Below, in pieces: positions 37,949 to 47,437 of a DNA stretch of 64,000 nucleotides (position 1 is its first letter; the number at the start of each line of letters is the position of its first letter). Location: contig CAVTLC010000051.1 of NCBI GenBank assembly GCA_963735445.1, positions 40,050 through 104,049 of the forward strand, read 5' to 3'. Under the pieces are notes generated by a model. That model did no database searches. It was given only the letters and a program-made list of their open reading frames with translations, and had not been told where the DNA came from. The stretch is from AP-15 sp963735445 (GTDB lineage: Bacteria > Pseudomonadota > Alphaproteobacteria > ATCC43930 > CGMCC-115725). The position numbers and the translations under genes were made by a program.

Positions 37949-39307
37949 TTATGAGGATGCCGCGGCCTGCCGCACAGTCGGAGGCATGTCCTCTTGCGAA
38001 ATGTCGCGGTTGGTGAAGTCGGGCAGAAACGCTGTCGCGCTGATGCTGACAATTGCAGTGAATAGGACGTAGAGGGCGACCGCATAACCCGAACCAGTCG
38101 CCGCAAACAGCGCCGTCGCGATTAATGGCGCGGGCCCACCGGCGAGCACCGAAGAAAGGTGGTAGCCGAGCGAAGCGCCGCTATAGCGCAACCGGGCGGG
38201 GAAGCACTCGGCAATCAGCGCCGCTTGCGGGCCGTACATCAGATCATGGGGGATAAACGACAGCACGATCGCGAGAAAGATCAGCGCCGGCACCATCGTG
38301 TTCATCATCGCGAAATAGACAAAGGTGAACAGGCCGGTCGCAACCGCGCCGATCATATACATTCGCTTGCGGCCGATGCGATCCGAGATGTGTCCGGCCA
38401 ACGGGGTCGTCACCGCCGATAGCGCGGTGGCGGTCAAAAGCGCGGTCAGCAGAAAGTCACGTGACGCACCCGAGACCTTTGTTCCATAGACAAATACAAA
38501 AGCGGCGTAGACGTAAAACGGGCCTTGCTCGGCCATTCGCGCCAAAGCCGTTAGGATGATATTCTTGGGCTGGCGTTTGATGACCTCGAGCACCGGGGTG
38601 CGCTCGACTCGACGTTCCTCCACAAGCCGCGCGAAAACCGGGGTTTCAAGAATACCGAGGCGGATATAAAGCCCGATCCCGACCATCACGATCGACAGCC
38701 AGAACGGCACCCGCCATCCCCAGTTGAGAAACTGGTCACCCGAAATAGCGCTGAAAACCAGCACCGCGACATTGGCAAAAAACAAACCAGCCGGACCGCC
38801 CCATTGCGGCCAAGCGGTGATGAAGCCGCGATGGGCGTTGGTTCTGGCCCATTCCATCGCCATCAGGGTAGCGCCGCCCCATTCGCCGCCGATGCCGAGC
38901 CCCTGAATAAAACGGACAACCGTTAGGATGACGGCGCCCCAGATGCCGATCGATGCGTAGCCGGGGACAAACCCGACCGCAAAGGTTGACAATCCGGTCA
39001 GCAGCAGGGTCGAGATCAGCGTCACCTTGCGCCCGATCCGGTCGCCGTAATGGCCGAACAAGGCTGCGCCGATGGGCCGCGCGATAAAGCCGACAGCATA
39101 GATGCCAAAGGCTTGCAGGATCCCGGCGAGCGGCGCCGATGCCGGAAAATACAATTTTGCGAAGACGAGCGGTGCGACCAGCACGTAGAGCAGGAAATCA
39201 TACGCCTCGATGATCGTGCCAACCGTGCTGGCGACCATCGCGCGGCGCAACTGCCGGCTATGTTCGGCTGCGGAAAGCGGAGTCCCAGCGATCCCGATTG
39301 CTGTCAT
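37949..39307 (-). CDS. MFS transporter, metabolite:H+ symporter type
   Basis: Twelve-span major facilitator of the MHS group that imports organic acids or related metabolites with protons. 452 residues from ATG 39307, chosen for the GGGAGGGATGCTG ribosome-binding region. Signatures: GTIIEAYDFLLYVLVAPLVF, GHYGDRIGRKVTLISTLLLT (MFS loop 2-3 motif) and IGGEWGGATLMAMEWA. Same strand as the SDR upstream and amidohydrolase downstream, which suggests a catabolic set. Confidence 0.9.
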   Translation of the reverse strand: MTAIGIAGTPLSAAEHSRQLRRAMVASTVGTIIEAYDFLLYVLVAPLVFAKLYFPASAPLAGILQAFGIYAVGFIARPIGAALFGHYGDRIGRKVTLISTLLLTGLSTFAVGFVPGYASIGIWGAVILTVVRFIQGLGIGGEWGGATLMAMEWARTNAHRGFITAWPQWGGPAGLFFANVAVLVFSAISGDQFLNWGWRVPFWLSIVMVGIGLYIRLGILETPVFARLVEERRVERTPVLEVIKRQPKNIILTALARMAEQGPFYVYAAFVFVYGTKVSGASRDFLLTALLTATALSAVTTPLAGHISDRIGRKRMYMIGAVATGLFTFVYFAMMNTMVPALIFLAIVLSFIPHDLMYGPQAALIAECFPARLRYSGASLGYHLSSVLAGGPAPLIATALFAATGSGYAVALYVLFTAIVSISATAFLPDFTNRDISQEDMPPTVRQAAASS

Positions 39308-39360
39308 CAGCATCCCTCCCAGATCCCGGCGCGCCCGGCGCACGCCCCGTTTTTTTGTTT

Positions 39361-39384
39361 GTCCCGGGCCGTGGTGGCCGGGAC
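39361..39384. repeat. Inverted repeat between SDR and MFS genes
   Basis: GTCCCGG at 39361-39367 is complementary to CCGGGAC at 39378-39384, next to a T-rich run on its left. The core resembles the palindrome at 35.67 kb. On the minus strand it is not followed by a T-tract, so a terminator role for the SDR is doubtful. Confidence 0.4.
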
Positions 39385-39479
39385 TTATTCTTGAGTAATG
39401 TTAACGATGGCAGCGGAAGAAGAAAAGCGCCTCTATCAACCTAGCAGGTACATCCGGTGCCGCCCCGCACGACACGGCT

Positions 39480-40304
39480 TTACCAGCCACCGTCGATCCC
39501 GACCGCCTGACCGGTGACAAAGGCGGCGGCGTCGGAGGCGAGAAACGCGATCACCGCCGCCACCTCGTCCGGGCTGCCAAAGCGGCCCATCGGGATCGCC
39601 TTTGAGCGCTCGGCAAAGCCGATTTCGAGGTCGTCGCCATATTCGCGGCGATTGGTGCTGATCGCGCGCGAGGTGCGGATCGGCCCGGGGCACACCGCAT
39701 TGACGGTGATCCCGATCGGCGCCAGATCGAACGCCAGCGATTTGGTGAAACCGACGATCGCCGCTTTCGAGGCGGCATAGGTCGCGCGATGACGCCCGGG
39801 CCGAAACGCCGCCTTTGACGAAACATTGACAATCCGGCCCCAGCCCGCTTTGCGCATTTGCGGTACTGCGGCGCGCGACATCAAAAAGCAGCCGCGGGCA
39901 TTGACGCCAAAGGTGCGGTCCCACGCTTCGACCGGCACATCCTCGATCTCGTTGCGGTCGGCTCCCTGCGGCGCGCCGGCGTTATTGACGAGAATGTCGA
40001 GCCGGCCATAGCGGCTCATCACTTCCTCGACCATGCGCCCGGCATCGGCTTCGACGCTGACATCGCCCAGGGCCGAGGACGCGATGCCGCCGGTTTTGAC
40101 GATCGCTTCGACGAGGCTCTCGACGCCGCGCCAGGTCGGGTCCACATCGCCCTGAACATTGTGCTCGTTGGCGACCCCGGTCGGCAGCAAATCGGACACG
40201 ACGACGGTCACACCCGCCGCCGCAAGCGTGCGCGCCGTCGAATTGCCGATCCCGACCGGTTTGCCGCACCCGGTAATTAGCGCCACCCGCGCCGAACTCG
40301 GCAT
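39480..40304 (-). CDS. Short-chain dehydrogenase/reductase (SDR)
   Basis: NAD(P)-dependent SDR of the 3-oxoacyl-ACP-reductase-like type. 274 residues from ATG 40304, preceded by GGGGAGGAGGCG. Nucleotide site TGCGKPVGIG (a variant glycine motif), NNAG in DILVNNAGAPQG, catalytic Ser in NVSSKAAF, YAASK with the Tyr-Lys pair, and the C-terminal VTGQAVGIDGGW. The frame is open further upstream without family match. Confidence 0.92.
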   Translation of the reverse strand: MPSSARVALITGCGKPVGIGNSTARTLAAAGVTVVVSDLLPTGVANEHNVQGDVDPTWRGVESLVEAIVKTGGIASSALGDVSVEADAGRMVEEVMSRYGRLDILVNNAGAPQGADRNEIEDVPVEAWDRTFGVNARGCFLMSRAAVPQMRKAGWGRIVNVSSKAAFRPGRHRATYAASKAAIVGFTKSLAFDLAPIGITVNAVCPGPIRTSRAISTNRREYGDDLEIGFAERSKAIPMGRFGSPDEVAAVIAFLASDAAAFVTGQAVGIDGGW

Positions 40305-40416
40305 CGCCTCCTCCCCGATTTGACCGGCCGCGACAACTTCACGGCTCGGGGAGTATTTCATTCTTCCCCGGCCTATGTAACGAGCAAAGCTCTATCCGAC
40401 CGCAAGCGAGGGCACG

Positions 40417-41904
40417 ATGACGAGGATTGCCGCGACCGCCATCGTGCTGCTGGTCATGCTCGGCGCCGGCGCCCGCGCCGATGACAAGCCGCAGAATACG
40501 CTGCCGCCCCGCGCCATAACCCATCACACCATTGTCCTCAACGGTCGTCATATCGATTACGATGCGATCGCCGAACCGCTTGACCTGACCGATCGGCAGG
40601 GCAAAACGACCGCCCAGATTTTTGCCGTTTCCTATCTCGCGCAGCCCGCGGGAGGCGCCGCGCGCCCGGTCAGCTTTGTGTTCAACGGCGGACCCGGCGC
40701 CGCCTCGGTGTTTTTGAATCTCGGCGCGCTCGGACCCAAGATCATGGAGACCCCGGCCAATGGCGATGCCCCGATCCCGCCGGTGCGCCTCGTCGACAAC
40801 GGGTCGAGCTGGCTGCCCTTTACCGACCTTGTCTTTATCGACCCAGTCGGCACTGGTTACAGCCGCGGCGAGGGCAGCGAAAAAAATCCGGATCAGCCGT
40901 TTTGGGATGTCGAAAACGATCTCTCTTCGCTCGACGCGACGATCAGGCTGTGGCTGACCCGACATCAGCGTTGGGGTGCGCCGGTCTATCTGGTCGGCGA
41001 GAGTTACGGCGGGTTCCGCGCCGCCGCGATGGCGCAGCGGCTGCCGCGTGACGCCGATGTCACGGTCAGCGGTCTGGTGCTGATATCACCGGCGCTCGAT
41101 TTGTCGATGCTGCACGCCAACGAGCGCGATCTGCTCGCCGCCGCTTTCTACCTGCCGACTTATGCCGCTACCGCCGCGGCGCTCGGCGTGATGGCGCCCC
41201 CGCCCGACCTCGGTGCAGTCGAGCGATTTGCGCTGTCCGATTACTTGGTCGGGCTTGCCAGCCTGCCGGGCCGCCCGACCTCCGGAGATCCAACCGTCGA
41301 TCGCGTAGCCGCCGTCACCGGGTTGCCGGCGGAATTTGTCGCGCGCCACCGGGCTCGCGTACCGAACCACGAGTTCGCTCACGAAATCCTGCGGCCCCGG
41401 GGCGAGGTCGTCAGTCTCTACGACGGCACAATTGCTCGACCGGCTGCCTCGGATCAGCACGAACACGCCGGCGATCCGCTGCTACAGCCGGTCGCCGCCG
41501 ATTTCGGGACAGCGTTCAACGCCTATATCAACGACGCGCTCGGGTATCACACCGACCGGCCCTACGAGGTGTTGTCGGGCGATGTCTCTCGGCATTGGGA
41601 TTGGCACGGCGAAGGCCATCAAGGGAGCCCGGGATTGGCGCTGAGCTCGCTGGAGGCGGCGATGCTGACGCATCCCGGGACCAGGGTGTTGATCGTCAAT
41701 GGTCGTTACGATCTGGTGACGCCGTATTTATCGTCACGCTGGTTCATCGACCAGCTGCAGATCCCATCCAAGGTGCGCGCGCAGATTGAGTTGCAAGTCT
41801 ACCCCGGCGGTCACATGGTCTATCTGCGCCCGGCGTCGCGCGCCGCACTTGCCGATGACGCCGCCCGGCTTTATGCCGCCCCCGGCACCACACCCTCGCA
41901 GTGA
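40417..41904 (+). CDS. Secreted S10 family serine carboxypeptidase
   Basis: Exported serine carboxypeptidase-like hydrolase. 495 residues with a signal peptide ending at about ARA (residues 19-21). The oxyanion/substrate segment is FNGGPGAASVFLNLGALGP, the nucleophile S196 is in GESYGG, the acid in VNGRYDLVTPY and the histidine in YPGGHMVYLR. ATG start. Divergent from the SDR gene; the trmH gene begins three bases after its stop. Confidence 0.92.
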   Translation: MTRIAATAIVLLVMLGAGARADDKPQNTLPPRAITHHTIVLNGRHIDYDAIAEPLDLTDRQGKTTAQIFAVSYLAQPAGGAARPVSFVFNGGPGAASVFLNLGALGPKIMETPANGDAPIPPVRLVDNGSSWLPFTDLVFIDPVGTGYSRGEGSEKNPDQPFWDVENDLSSLDATIRLWLTRHQRWGAPVYLVGESYGGFRAAAMAQRLPRDADVTVSGLVLISPALDLSMLHANERDLLAAAFYLPTYAATAAALGVMAPPPDLGAVERFALSDYLVGLASLPGRPTSGDPTVDRVAAVTGLPAEFVARHRARVPNHEFAHEILRPRGEVVSLYDGTIARPAASDQHEHAGDPLLQPVAADFGTAFNAYINDALGYHTDRPYEVLSGDVSRHWDWHGEGHQGSPGLALSSLEAAMLTHPGTRVLIVNGRYDLVTPYLSSRWFIDQLQIPSKVRAQIELQVYPGGHMVYLRPASRAALADDAARLYAAPGTTPSQ

Positions 41905-41907
41905 CAG

Positions 41908-42690
41908 TTGGCGCGCGGCCACAATCGTTTCGCCCGCCGTAGCAGCCCCGATCCGGGACCAAATGAGCGCGCGCTCGTACGGATCTGCGGACTCGCCGCC
42001 GTCGCGGCGGTATTCAGGTGCGATCCGGAGCGGGTCGAGCGGCTGTTTTTCGAGCCGCGGCTGCGCGGCGCAGTTGGGGGCTTCTGCGCCCAGCTGGCCC
42101 GCGTTCACAAACCTTATCGCGAGGTCGAAGCAGCTGAACTGGCGCGGGTTGCCGGCACCGTTCTGCATGGCGGCATCGCCGCGATCGCCCGACCGCGGCC
42201 GCTCGCAGCGTTTGATCCGTCAGTGGCGCCGAGCTGGGCAGGCGATGGCAAACCGATCCTCGTTCTCGATGGCATCGGCAATCCGCACAATCTCGGTGCG
42301 ATCGTCCGTACCGCAGCATTCTTTGGGATCGAGCGTATCCTGCTTGCCGACCGGCCGGACCAGGCATTGCCGTCCGATGCGAGTTATCGCGTCGCTGAAG
42401 GCGGGCTCGAATACATCACGCTCTACCGGGCATCATTGCCAAAAGCATTGCGCGATCTTGCGGCGGGGTATCGCGTCGTCGGCACCGCACTCGGCCGCGG
42501 GGTTGATCCCGCGAGTCTGGAAAAGGACAAGCCCGCGGCGATTGTTCTCGGCAATGAGGAGACCGGGCTCGATCGGGCGAGCCTCGCGGCCTGCGAGGCG
42601 ATCGTAACCATTCCCGGCAGCGGCAACGTGCAATCGTTGAATGTTGCCGCAGCAGCTGCGATCCTGATTTACACGCTGACCCGCTCGTGA
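41908..42690 (+). CDS. TrmH/SpoU family rRNA or tRNA 2'-O-methyltransferase
   Basis: Knotted SPOUT methyltransferase acting on a ribose 2'-OH of rRNA or tRNA. About 260 residues from a TTG start. An N-terminal substrate-binding region (CDPERVERLFFEPRLRG) is followed by motif 1 IGNPHNLGAIVRTAAF, motif 2 VLGNEETGL and motif 3 IPGSGNVQSLNVAAA. The target nucleotide is not evident. Its 3' end overlaps the convergent DTW gene by about 22 bases. Confidence 0.9.
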   Translation: MARGHNRFARRSSPDPGPNERALVRICGLAAVAAVFRCDPERVERLFFEPRLRGAVGGFCAQLARVHKPYREVEAAELARVAGTVLHGGIAAIARPRPLAAFDPSVAPSWAGDGKPILVLDGIGNPHNLGAIVRTAAFFGIERILLADRPDQALPSDASYRVAEGGLEYITLYRASLPKALRDLAAGYRVVGTALGRGVDPASLEKDKPAAIVLGNEETGLDRASLAACEAIVTIPGSGNVQSLNVAAAAAILIYTLTRS

Positions 42691-43271
42691 TTGCGGCGGG
42701 GCCGAGCTGGAGCCTCGGCGATCACCCGAGCGAGCGCCGCGTTGAGCGACGTTTCGATCTCCGGCCGAGTCTCGACGCGGCTCAACAGCAATCCTGCGGC
42801 TTCGATCGTCGACAACGCTTCGCGGCGCGGTTCACGCCTCAACCGGTTATAGTGCGACGGCCGCTGTGGATTGAGCACCAGGCGTCGCAATTTTAGAAGC
42901 CATGGGTTGCGCCACCACAATGCCTTTGCTTCGCTCCAGCTGCCGTCGAGCAGAACCACACCTTCAAGATCACGCAGCATCGCCGCCTGGTCGGCTTCCG
43001 GTTCGCCGTGCCGGTTGACCGCGATGACCTCACGGTCGAGCCCGAACGCGCGTGGCCGCACCGAGCCGAGATATAGCACCGCCCAACGCGCGGGGTCGGC
43101 AGGCCGACCCAGCGCATGAGACAAATTCGCCCACGACAGTCCTACCGCCAAGGACGCATGCCGCAGTGTAGCGACCGTCAGAGCCGCGGTCGCCAGCGGC
43201 TCCTTTTTCTCGCGCGGATGCTGTAGGATCAGGATGAAAAGCCGATTGTCGATCGGCTCGGACCCGCTCAC
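42669..43271 (-). CDS. DTW-domain protein (tRNA aminocarboxypropyltransferase-like)
   Basis: Member of the DTW-domain family, some of which add a 3-amino-3-carboxypropyl group to tRNA uridine. The core is IDNRLFILILQHPREKKEPL, VVLLDGSWSEAKALWWRNPW (DxSW in place of DTW) and LRREPRREALSTIEAAGLLL. Length about 200 residues from GTG 43271; another GTG at 43316 would add 15 residues. Many relatives carry an N-terminal cysteine cluster for zinc, and none is present in either version. Confidence 0.8.
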   Translation of the reverse strand: MSGSEPIDNRLFILILQHPREKKEPLATAALTVATLRHASLAVGLSWANLSHALGRPADPARWAVLYLGSVRPRAFGLDREVIAVNRHGEPEADQAAMLRDLEGVVLLDGSWSEAKALWWRNPWLLKLRRLVLNPQRPSHYNRLRREPRREALSTIEAAGLLLSRVETRPEIETSLNAALARVIAEAPARPRRNHERVSV

Positions 43272-43411
43272 GTCAGCCCCGCGAGTCGAATTAAGGGACA
43301 ATCCATCTTTATACACGTTTGTAGGCCCGACCGCCTCGACGGTTCAGTGGGGCAAACACCGCGATGCTGCGATAGCAAAGCGCAAGATAAGCCACGTCAC
43401 CCGAGGGTTCC

Positions 43412-44284
43412 ATGCATCAACGTATCCGCAAAGCGGTATTTCCGGTCGCCGGCTTGGGCACCCGGTTTCTGCCGGCAACCAAGGCGATGCCAAAGGAAAT
43501 GCTGCCGGTCGTCGATAAGCCGCTGATCCATTACGCCGTCGAAGAGGCAAAGGCGGCCGGTATCGAACAATTCTTTTTTGTCACCAGCCGGGCCAAGGGG
43601 GCGATCGACGACTATTTCGACCGCGCCTTCGAGCTCGAAGCGACGCTGAGTGAGCGTGGCAAGAACGATCTTGTCGCGGAACTTGAATCACGGCTGCCCG
43701 AGCCGGGGCAAATTGCCTATACCCGCCAGCAGACACCACTCGGGCTCGGTCATGCGGTGTGGTGCGCGCGCGCTCTTGTTGGCGACGAGCCGTTTGCCGT
43801 TCTGCTCGCGGACGATTTGATGGTTTGCGACACGCCGTGTCTGGCGCAGATGGTCCAGGCCTATGAGGAGGTCGGCGGTAACATCGTCGCCATCATCGAC
43901 GTGCCGCGCGAGCACACGCAGCGTTATGGCGTGCTCGACGTCGTGTCGGACGATGGCCGCCTTGTGCGGGCGCGCGGGGTCGTCGAGAAACCAGAACCGG
44001 CCGAGGCGCCGTCGACCTCGACGATTATCGGCCGTTACATCATCCAGCCCGAGGTCTTCGGACATCTCGCTCGCGGCGAGGCCGGCAGCGGCGGCGAAAT
44101 CCAACTGACCGACGCGCTAGAGCAGCTGATCAGAGAGGGCCAAGACTTCCACGGGCTGCGGTTTTCCGGCCGCCGTTTCGATTGCGGCGACAAGCTCGGC
44201 TTTCTCGAGGCGACCATCGCTCTGGGTCTCGCCCATCCCGAGCTGGGGACCGGGCTGCGCCAAGTCCTAGCCTCGCATCTCTAA
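43412..44284 (+). CDS. galU: UTP-glucose-1-phosphate uridylyltransferase
   Basis: Makes UDP-glucose for envelope polysaccharides. 290 residues. N-terminal nucleotide site FPVAGLGTRFLPATKAMPKE, then PLIHYAVEEAKAAGIEQFFF, YTRQQTPLGLGHAVWCA and VEKPEPAEAPS. ATG start with GAGGGTTCC upstream. The gene for the hexose mutase follows 12 bases after its stop, consistent with one operon making nucleotide-sugar precursors. Confidence 0.95.
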   Translation: MHQRIRKAVFPVAGLGTRFLPATKAMPKEMLPVVDKPLIHYAVEEAKAAGIEQFFFVTSRAKGAIDDYFDRAFELEATLSERGKNDLVAELESRLPEPGQIAYTRQQTPLGLGHAVWCARALVGDEPFAVLLADDLMVCDTPCLAQMVQAYEEVGGNIVAIIDVPREHTQRYGVLDVVSDDGRLVRARGVVEKPEPAEAPSTSTIIGRYIIQPEVFGHLARGEAGSGGEIQLTDALEQLIREGQDFHGLRFSGRRFDCGDKLGFLEATIALGLAHPELGTGLRQVLASHL

Positions 44285-44296
44285 TTCGGAGCGCCG

Positions 44297-45676
44297 ATGT
44301 CTCACCGTTTCGACCCGACGATCCTGCGCGAATACGATATTCGCGGCGTCGTCGGGCAAACCCTGTCGGCGGCTGACGCCCAGGCCATAGGCCGCGCTTT
44401 CGCGTTGACCTTGCAGGCCACCGGCGGTCGGCGCGTCGCGGTCGGCTATGACGGCCGGCTGACCTCGCCGGAACTCGAAAGTGCCCTGGTCGAAGGTCTT
44501 GCCAGCGAGGGCGCGGATGTGGTGCGGGTCGGCCGGGGCCCGACCCCGATGCTGTATTACGCCGCCGCAACCCTGGGCGTCGATGGCGGCGTTATGGTGA
44601 CCGGCTCGCACAATCCGCCGGAATACAACGGGTTCAAGTTCGTCCTCGCCGGCAAGGCGTTTTACGGGGAGGCGATCCGCGCCCTTGCCGAGACGGCACT
44701 CGCGCTCGGCGCTCTGCAGGCGGCGCGCGGCCGGGTCGAAGACTGCGAAATTCGCGAACCCTATATCGACCGATTGGCGCGCGATTATCATGGCTCACGA
44801 GCGCTGACTGTGGCTTGGGATCCGGGCAACGGCGCCACCGGCGAGATCGTGCAGCGGCTGACGGCACGGCTCCCCGGCCGTCACCTGCTGATAAACGCTG
44901 CGATTGACGGCCGCTTCCCAGCGCATCATCCGGATCCGACTATTCCCGAGAATCTCGTGCAATTGCAGGAGGTGGTGGCGCGCGAGCACTGTAATCTCGG
45001 TATCGCCTTTGATGGCGACGGGGATCGCATCGGAGTAGTCGACGCGCAGGGCGAGATTTGGTGGGGCGACCAGCTGATGATCATCCTGGCGCGAGACGTG
45101 CTGATCCGGCATCCCGGGGCGCCAATCCTGGCCGACGTAAAAGCGAGCCAGATCTTGTTTGACGAAATCGCGAAAGCCGGCGGGCGTCCGGTCATGACCG
45201 CATCAGGACATTCGCCGATCAAGGCCAAGCTTGCCGAAACCGGGGCGCCGCTCGCTGGCGAGATGAGCGGCCACATTTTTTTCGCCGACGGTTATTACGG
45301 ATTTGACGACGCGGTCTATGTCGCGGTTCGGCTGCTCGACATCCTCGCGCGCACCCCACAAACTCTGGCGGAGATGCGGGAAGCACTGCCGGTCGCCGTC
45401 AATACGCCGGAGTTGCGCTTTCCTTGCAGCGAAAGCCGCAAATTCGCGGTCGTGCGCGAGGTTGCCGAGCGTCTGAGGCAAACCGGCGCCGATATCAACG
45501 AGATCGACGGCGTACGCGTGCGCACCAGCGATGGATGGTGGCTGTTGCGCGCCTCGAATACTCAGGATGTGTTGGTGGCGCGGGCCGAGGCGGCGGATGC
45601 GGCCGGTCTCGCTCGGCTCAAGGCGGAACTCGCCTCCGAACTCGCCCAATCAGGCGTCGCACTGCCCGACGCCTGA
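44297..45676 (+). CDS. Phosphomannomutase/phosphoglucomutase
   Basis: Alpha-D-phosphohexomutase interconverting hexose 1- and 6-phosphates, of the AlgC/ManB type. 459 residues. REYDIRGVVGQTLS at the start, active-site phosphoserine loop MVTGSHNPPEYNGFK, metal loop FDGDGDRIGVVD, sugar-binding GEMSGHIFFAD and phosphate-binding C-terminal VRTSDGWWLLRASNTQ. GGAGCG ribosome-binding site before ATG. Paired with galU. Confidence 0.93.
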   Translation: MSHRFDPTILREYDIRGVVGQTLSAADAQAIGRAFALTLQATGGRRVAVGYDGRLTSPELESALVEGLASEGADVVRVGRGPTPMLYYAAATLGVDGGVMVTGSHNPPEYNGFKFVLAGKAFYGEAIRALAETALALGALQAARGRVEDCEIREPYIDRLARDYHGSRALTVAWDPGNGATGEIVQRLTARLPGRHLLINAAIDGRFPAHHPDPTIPENLVQLQEVVAREHCNLGIAFDGDGDRIGVVDAQGEIWWGDQLMIILARDVLIRHPGAPILADVKASQILFDEIAKAGGRPVMTASGHSPIKAKLAETGAPLAGEMSGHIFFADGYYGFDDAVYVAVRLLDILARTPQTLAEMREALPVAVNTPELRFPCSESRKFAVVREVAERLRQTGADINEIDGVRVRTSDGWWLLRASNTQDVLVARAEAADAAGLARLKAELASELAQSGVALPDA

Positions 45677-45723
45677 TTTACGGCACTCGGCCAGGTGTGC
45701 CCAAACTCGGAGAGACCGAGACT

Positions 45724-47130
45724 TCAGCGAGCCGCAACCTTTGGCGTTGTCGGCGCAACCACCGAGCATTCGATCTTTTTCTTGTGCAGCTGGGCGCAGG
45801 CGCTCTGCGCTTCCCGTGGCGTGAAATTTAGCAGGCGCGCGCGGTAAAGCTTTCCGTTTCCCTTGCCGGGTTCGACAATCTGCATCGGCTTGCCCTTGGC
45901 AATCGCCAGACTGGCGGCATCGAGCGCCGCCTTTTGGGCCGCCGCCGGGGCGTGGAACGCGCCCAGCTGAATGCCCCAGCGCTCAGAATTGGGTCCCGGG
46001 CGCAGCGGCTCCGCGGGCAGGGTTGCGGCTTCCGCCTTGGCGACCGGCGATAGATGTAGGGCAAGACGCGATGCCGCCTTACTGAATAGCCCCGGCTTGG
46101 TACGCGTCGTCTGCGGCGACGATGCGTCCGGCGGATCGGCTGTCGCAACAACCGAAGTTTGCACGGGCGCAGCTGGAATCGGGGCGGGCCGCGGATTGGC
46201 GGGCGCACGGTACCCAACCATTATGGCGGGAGCGACGCCGACCGAGGCAAATCCCTGATCCAGCAATGCCCCCATCTGTCGGTCTCGCGACCCTCCCGAT
46301 AATCCGCCGAGAACGACGCCGACCAGTCGGTGCCCGCCGCGAACCGCCGAGGTCGCGAGGTTGAAACCGGAAGCCCGGATATACCCGGTCTTGATGCCGT
46401 CGGCGCCGGGGTACCAGTCGAGCAGATGGTCGTGGCCGACGATCGTCACCCCGCGAAAAACGAACGAGCGAGTGGCGAAATAGCGGTATTCGCGCGGGAA
46501 ATCGTGATAGAGCGCCAACGCCAGCTGTGCGGTATCGCGTGCGGTCGTGTGCTGAGCCGGATCGGGGAGACCCGAGGCGTTGCGGTAATACGTATTCCGC
46601 ATCCCCAGCTGCGCCGCCTTGCGGTTCATCATCTCGGCAAAGGCAGGCTCGCTGCCGCCCAACCCCTCGGCCAGGACCGCGGCGGCGTCATTGGCGGAAC
46701 GCGTCACGATCCCAAAAATCAGGTCTTGCACGGCGACCACGTCGCCCGGCCGCAGGCCAAGCTTGGTCGGCGATTTGCTGGCCGCCTCGACACTGACCGG
46801 AAGCAGCTGGTCGAGCCGCAGCCGACCCGTGTTGAGCGCCTCAAAGGTCAGATAGAGAGTCATCATCTTGGTCAGCGAAGCCGGGTAGGTAACCGCGTCG
46901 GCATTCGACTCGCTCAACACCCGTCCGGTATCGGCATCGAGAACGATCGATTCGCCGATTGGAGACGGTGAAAAGCCGATAATGCCGGTTCGGAAATGAT
47001 GCTTCGCCTTGTATGCCGCCTGAGCTCCACCCGAACCGGCGATGCACAGCGCCGTAATGGCAATCGAAATGGCGATAATCTTTGGCAAACGGAGCCCGCC
47101 CCCACGGGATCCGCCGCCGTGCTGCGGCAT
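45724..47130 (-). CDS. D-alanyl-D-alanine carboxypeptidase (S11) with C-terminal SPOR domain
   Basis: Periplasmic penicillin-binding protein that trims pentapeptides in peptidoglycan. About 468 residues from ATG 47130, followed by a signal segment IIAISIAITALCIAGSGGAQA. Catalytic SxxK is in PASLTKMMT, SxN in RSANDAA and KTG in DGIKTGYIRAS. The tail has a proline/alanine linker and a SPOR domain (WGIQLGAFHAPAAAQKAALD ... YRARLLNF) that would bind septal denuded glycan. Convergent with the hexose mutase gene. Confidence 0.93.
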   Translation of the reverse strand: MPQHGGGSRGGGLRLPKIIAISIAITALCIAGSGGAQAAYKAKHHFRTGIIGFSPSPIGESIVLDADTGRVLSESNADAVTYPASLTKMMTLYLTFEALNTGRLRLDQLLPVSVEAASKSPTKLGLRPGDVVAVQDLIFGIVTRSANDAAAVLAEGLGGSEPAFAEMMNRKAAQLGMRNTYYRNASGLPDPAQHTTARDTAQLALALYHDFPREYRYFATRSFVFRGVTIVGHDHLLDWYPGADGIKTGYIRASGFNLATSAVRGGHRLVGVVLGGLSGGSRDRQMGALLDQGFASVGVAPAIMVGYRAPANPRPAPIPAAPVQTSVVATADPPDASSPQTTRTKPGLFSKAASRLALHLSPVAKAEAATLPAEPLRPGPNSERWGIQLGAFHAPAAAQKAALDAASLAIAKGKPMQIVEPGKGNGKLYRARLLNFTPREAQSACAQLHKKKIECSVVAPTTPKVAAR

Positions 47131-47437
47131 GACCTTCACTGCAACCCCCAATTCCCCCAAACCGCGGATGATCAGCGACTACGCGCATTGATCGCAGACA
47201 AAGCTAAAAAAAGCCAGTGAAACTGTCCAGATTCGCAAACTTTCGGCTAATCACATCTTTTGCGGTGATGGCCCCGCTCTTCACCGACCCTTTGCGCTAC
47301 TGGAAAACGCGCGCGACATTCCCGATCGCCAAGGTATATTGTGCAACGCACAAATGGATGTTGCAAAAGCGCGCATGTGCGGGCTAAATGTTCATCACGC
47401 AGCGCAATTGGAGCGCTATTCGAGCAAGGACCGTTCG
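47131..47437. other. Divergent promoter region, D,D-carboxypeptidase / phasin
   Basis: About 300 bases with no gene. It is more A/T-rich than its surroundings and holds a TATATT box at about 47335-47340, probably the -10 of the phasin promoter, with an inverted repeat right after it. Confidence 0.5.
47339..47353. promoter_or_regulatory. Possible PhaR-type operator of the phasin gene
   Basis: TTGTGC-AAC-GCACAA is a perfect 6-bp inverted repeat with a 3-base spacer. It overlaps the end of the putative -10 box and lies about 85 bases before the phasin start. TGC/GCA-based repeats at this position are typical of the PHB-responsive repressor PhaR upstream of phasin genes; the assignment is by analogy. 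Confidence 0.45.
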
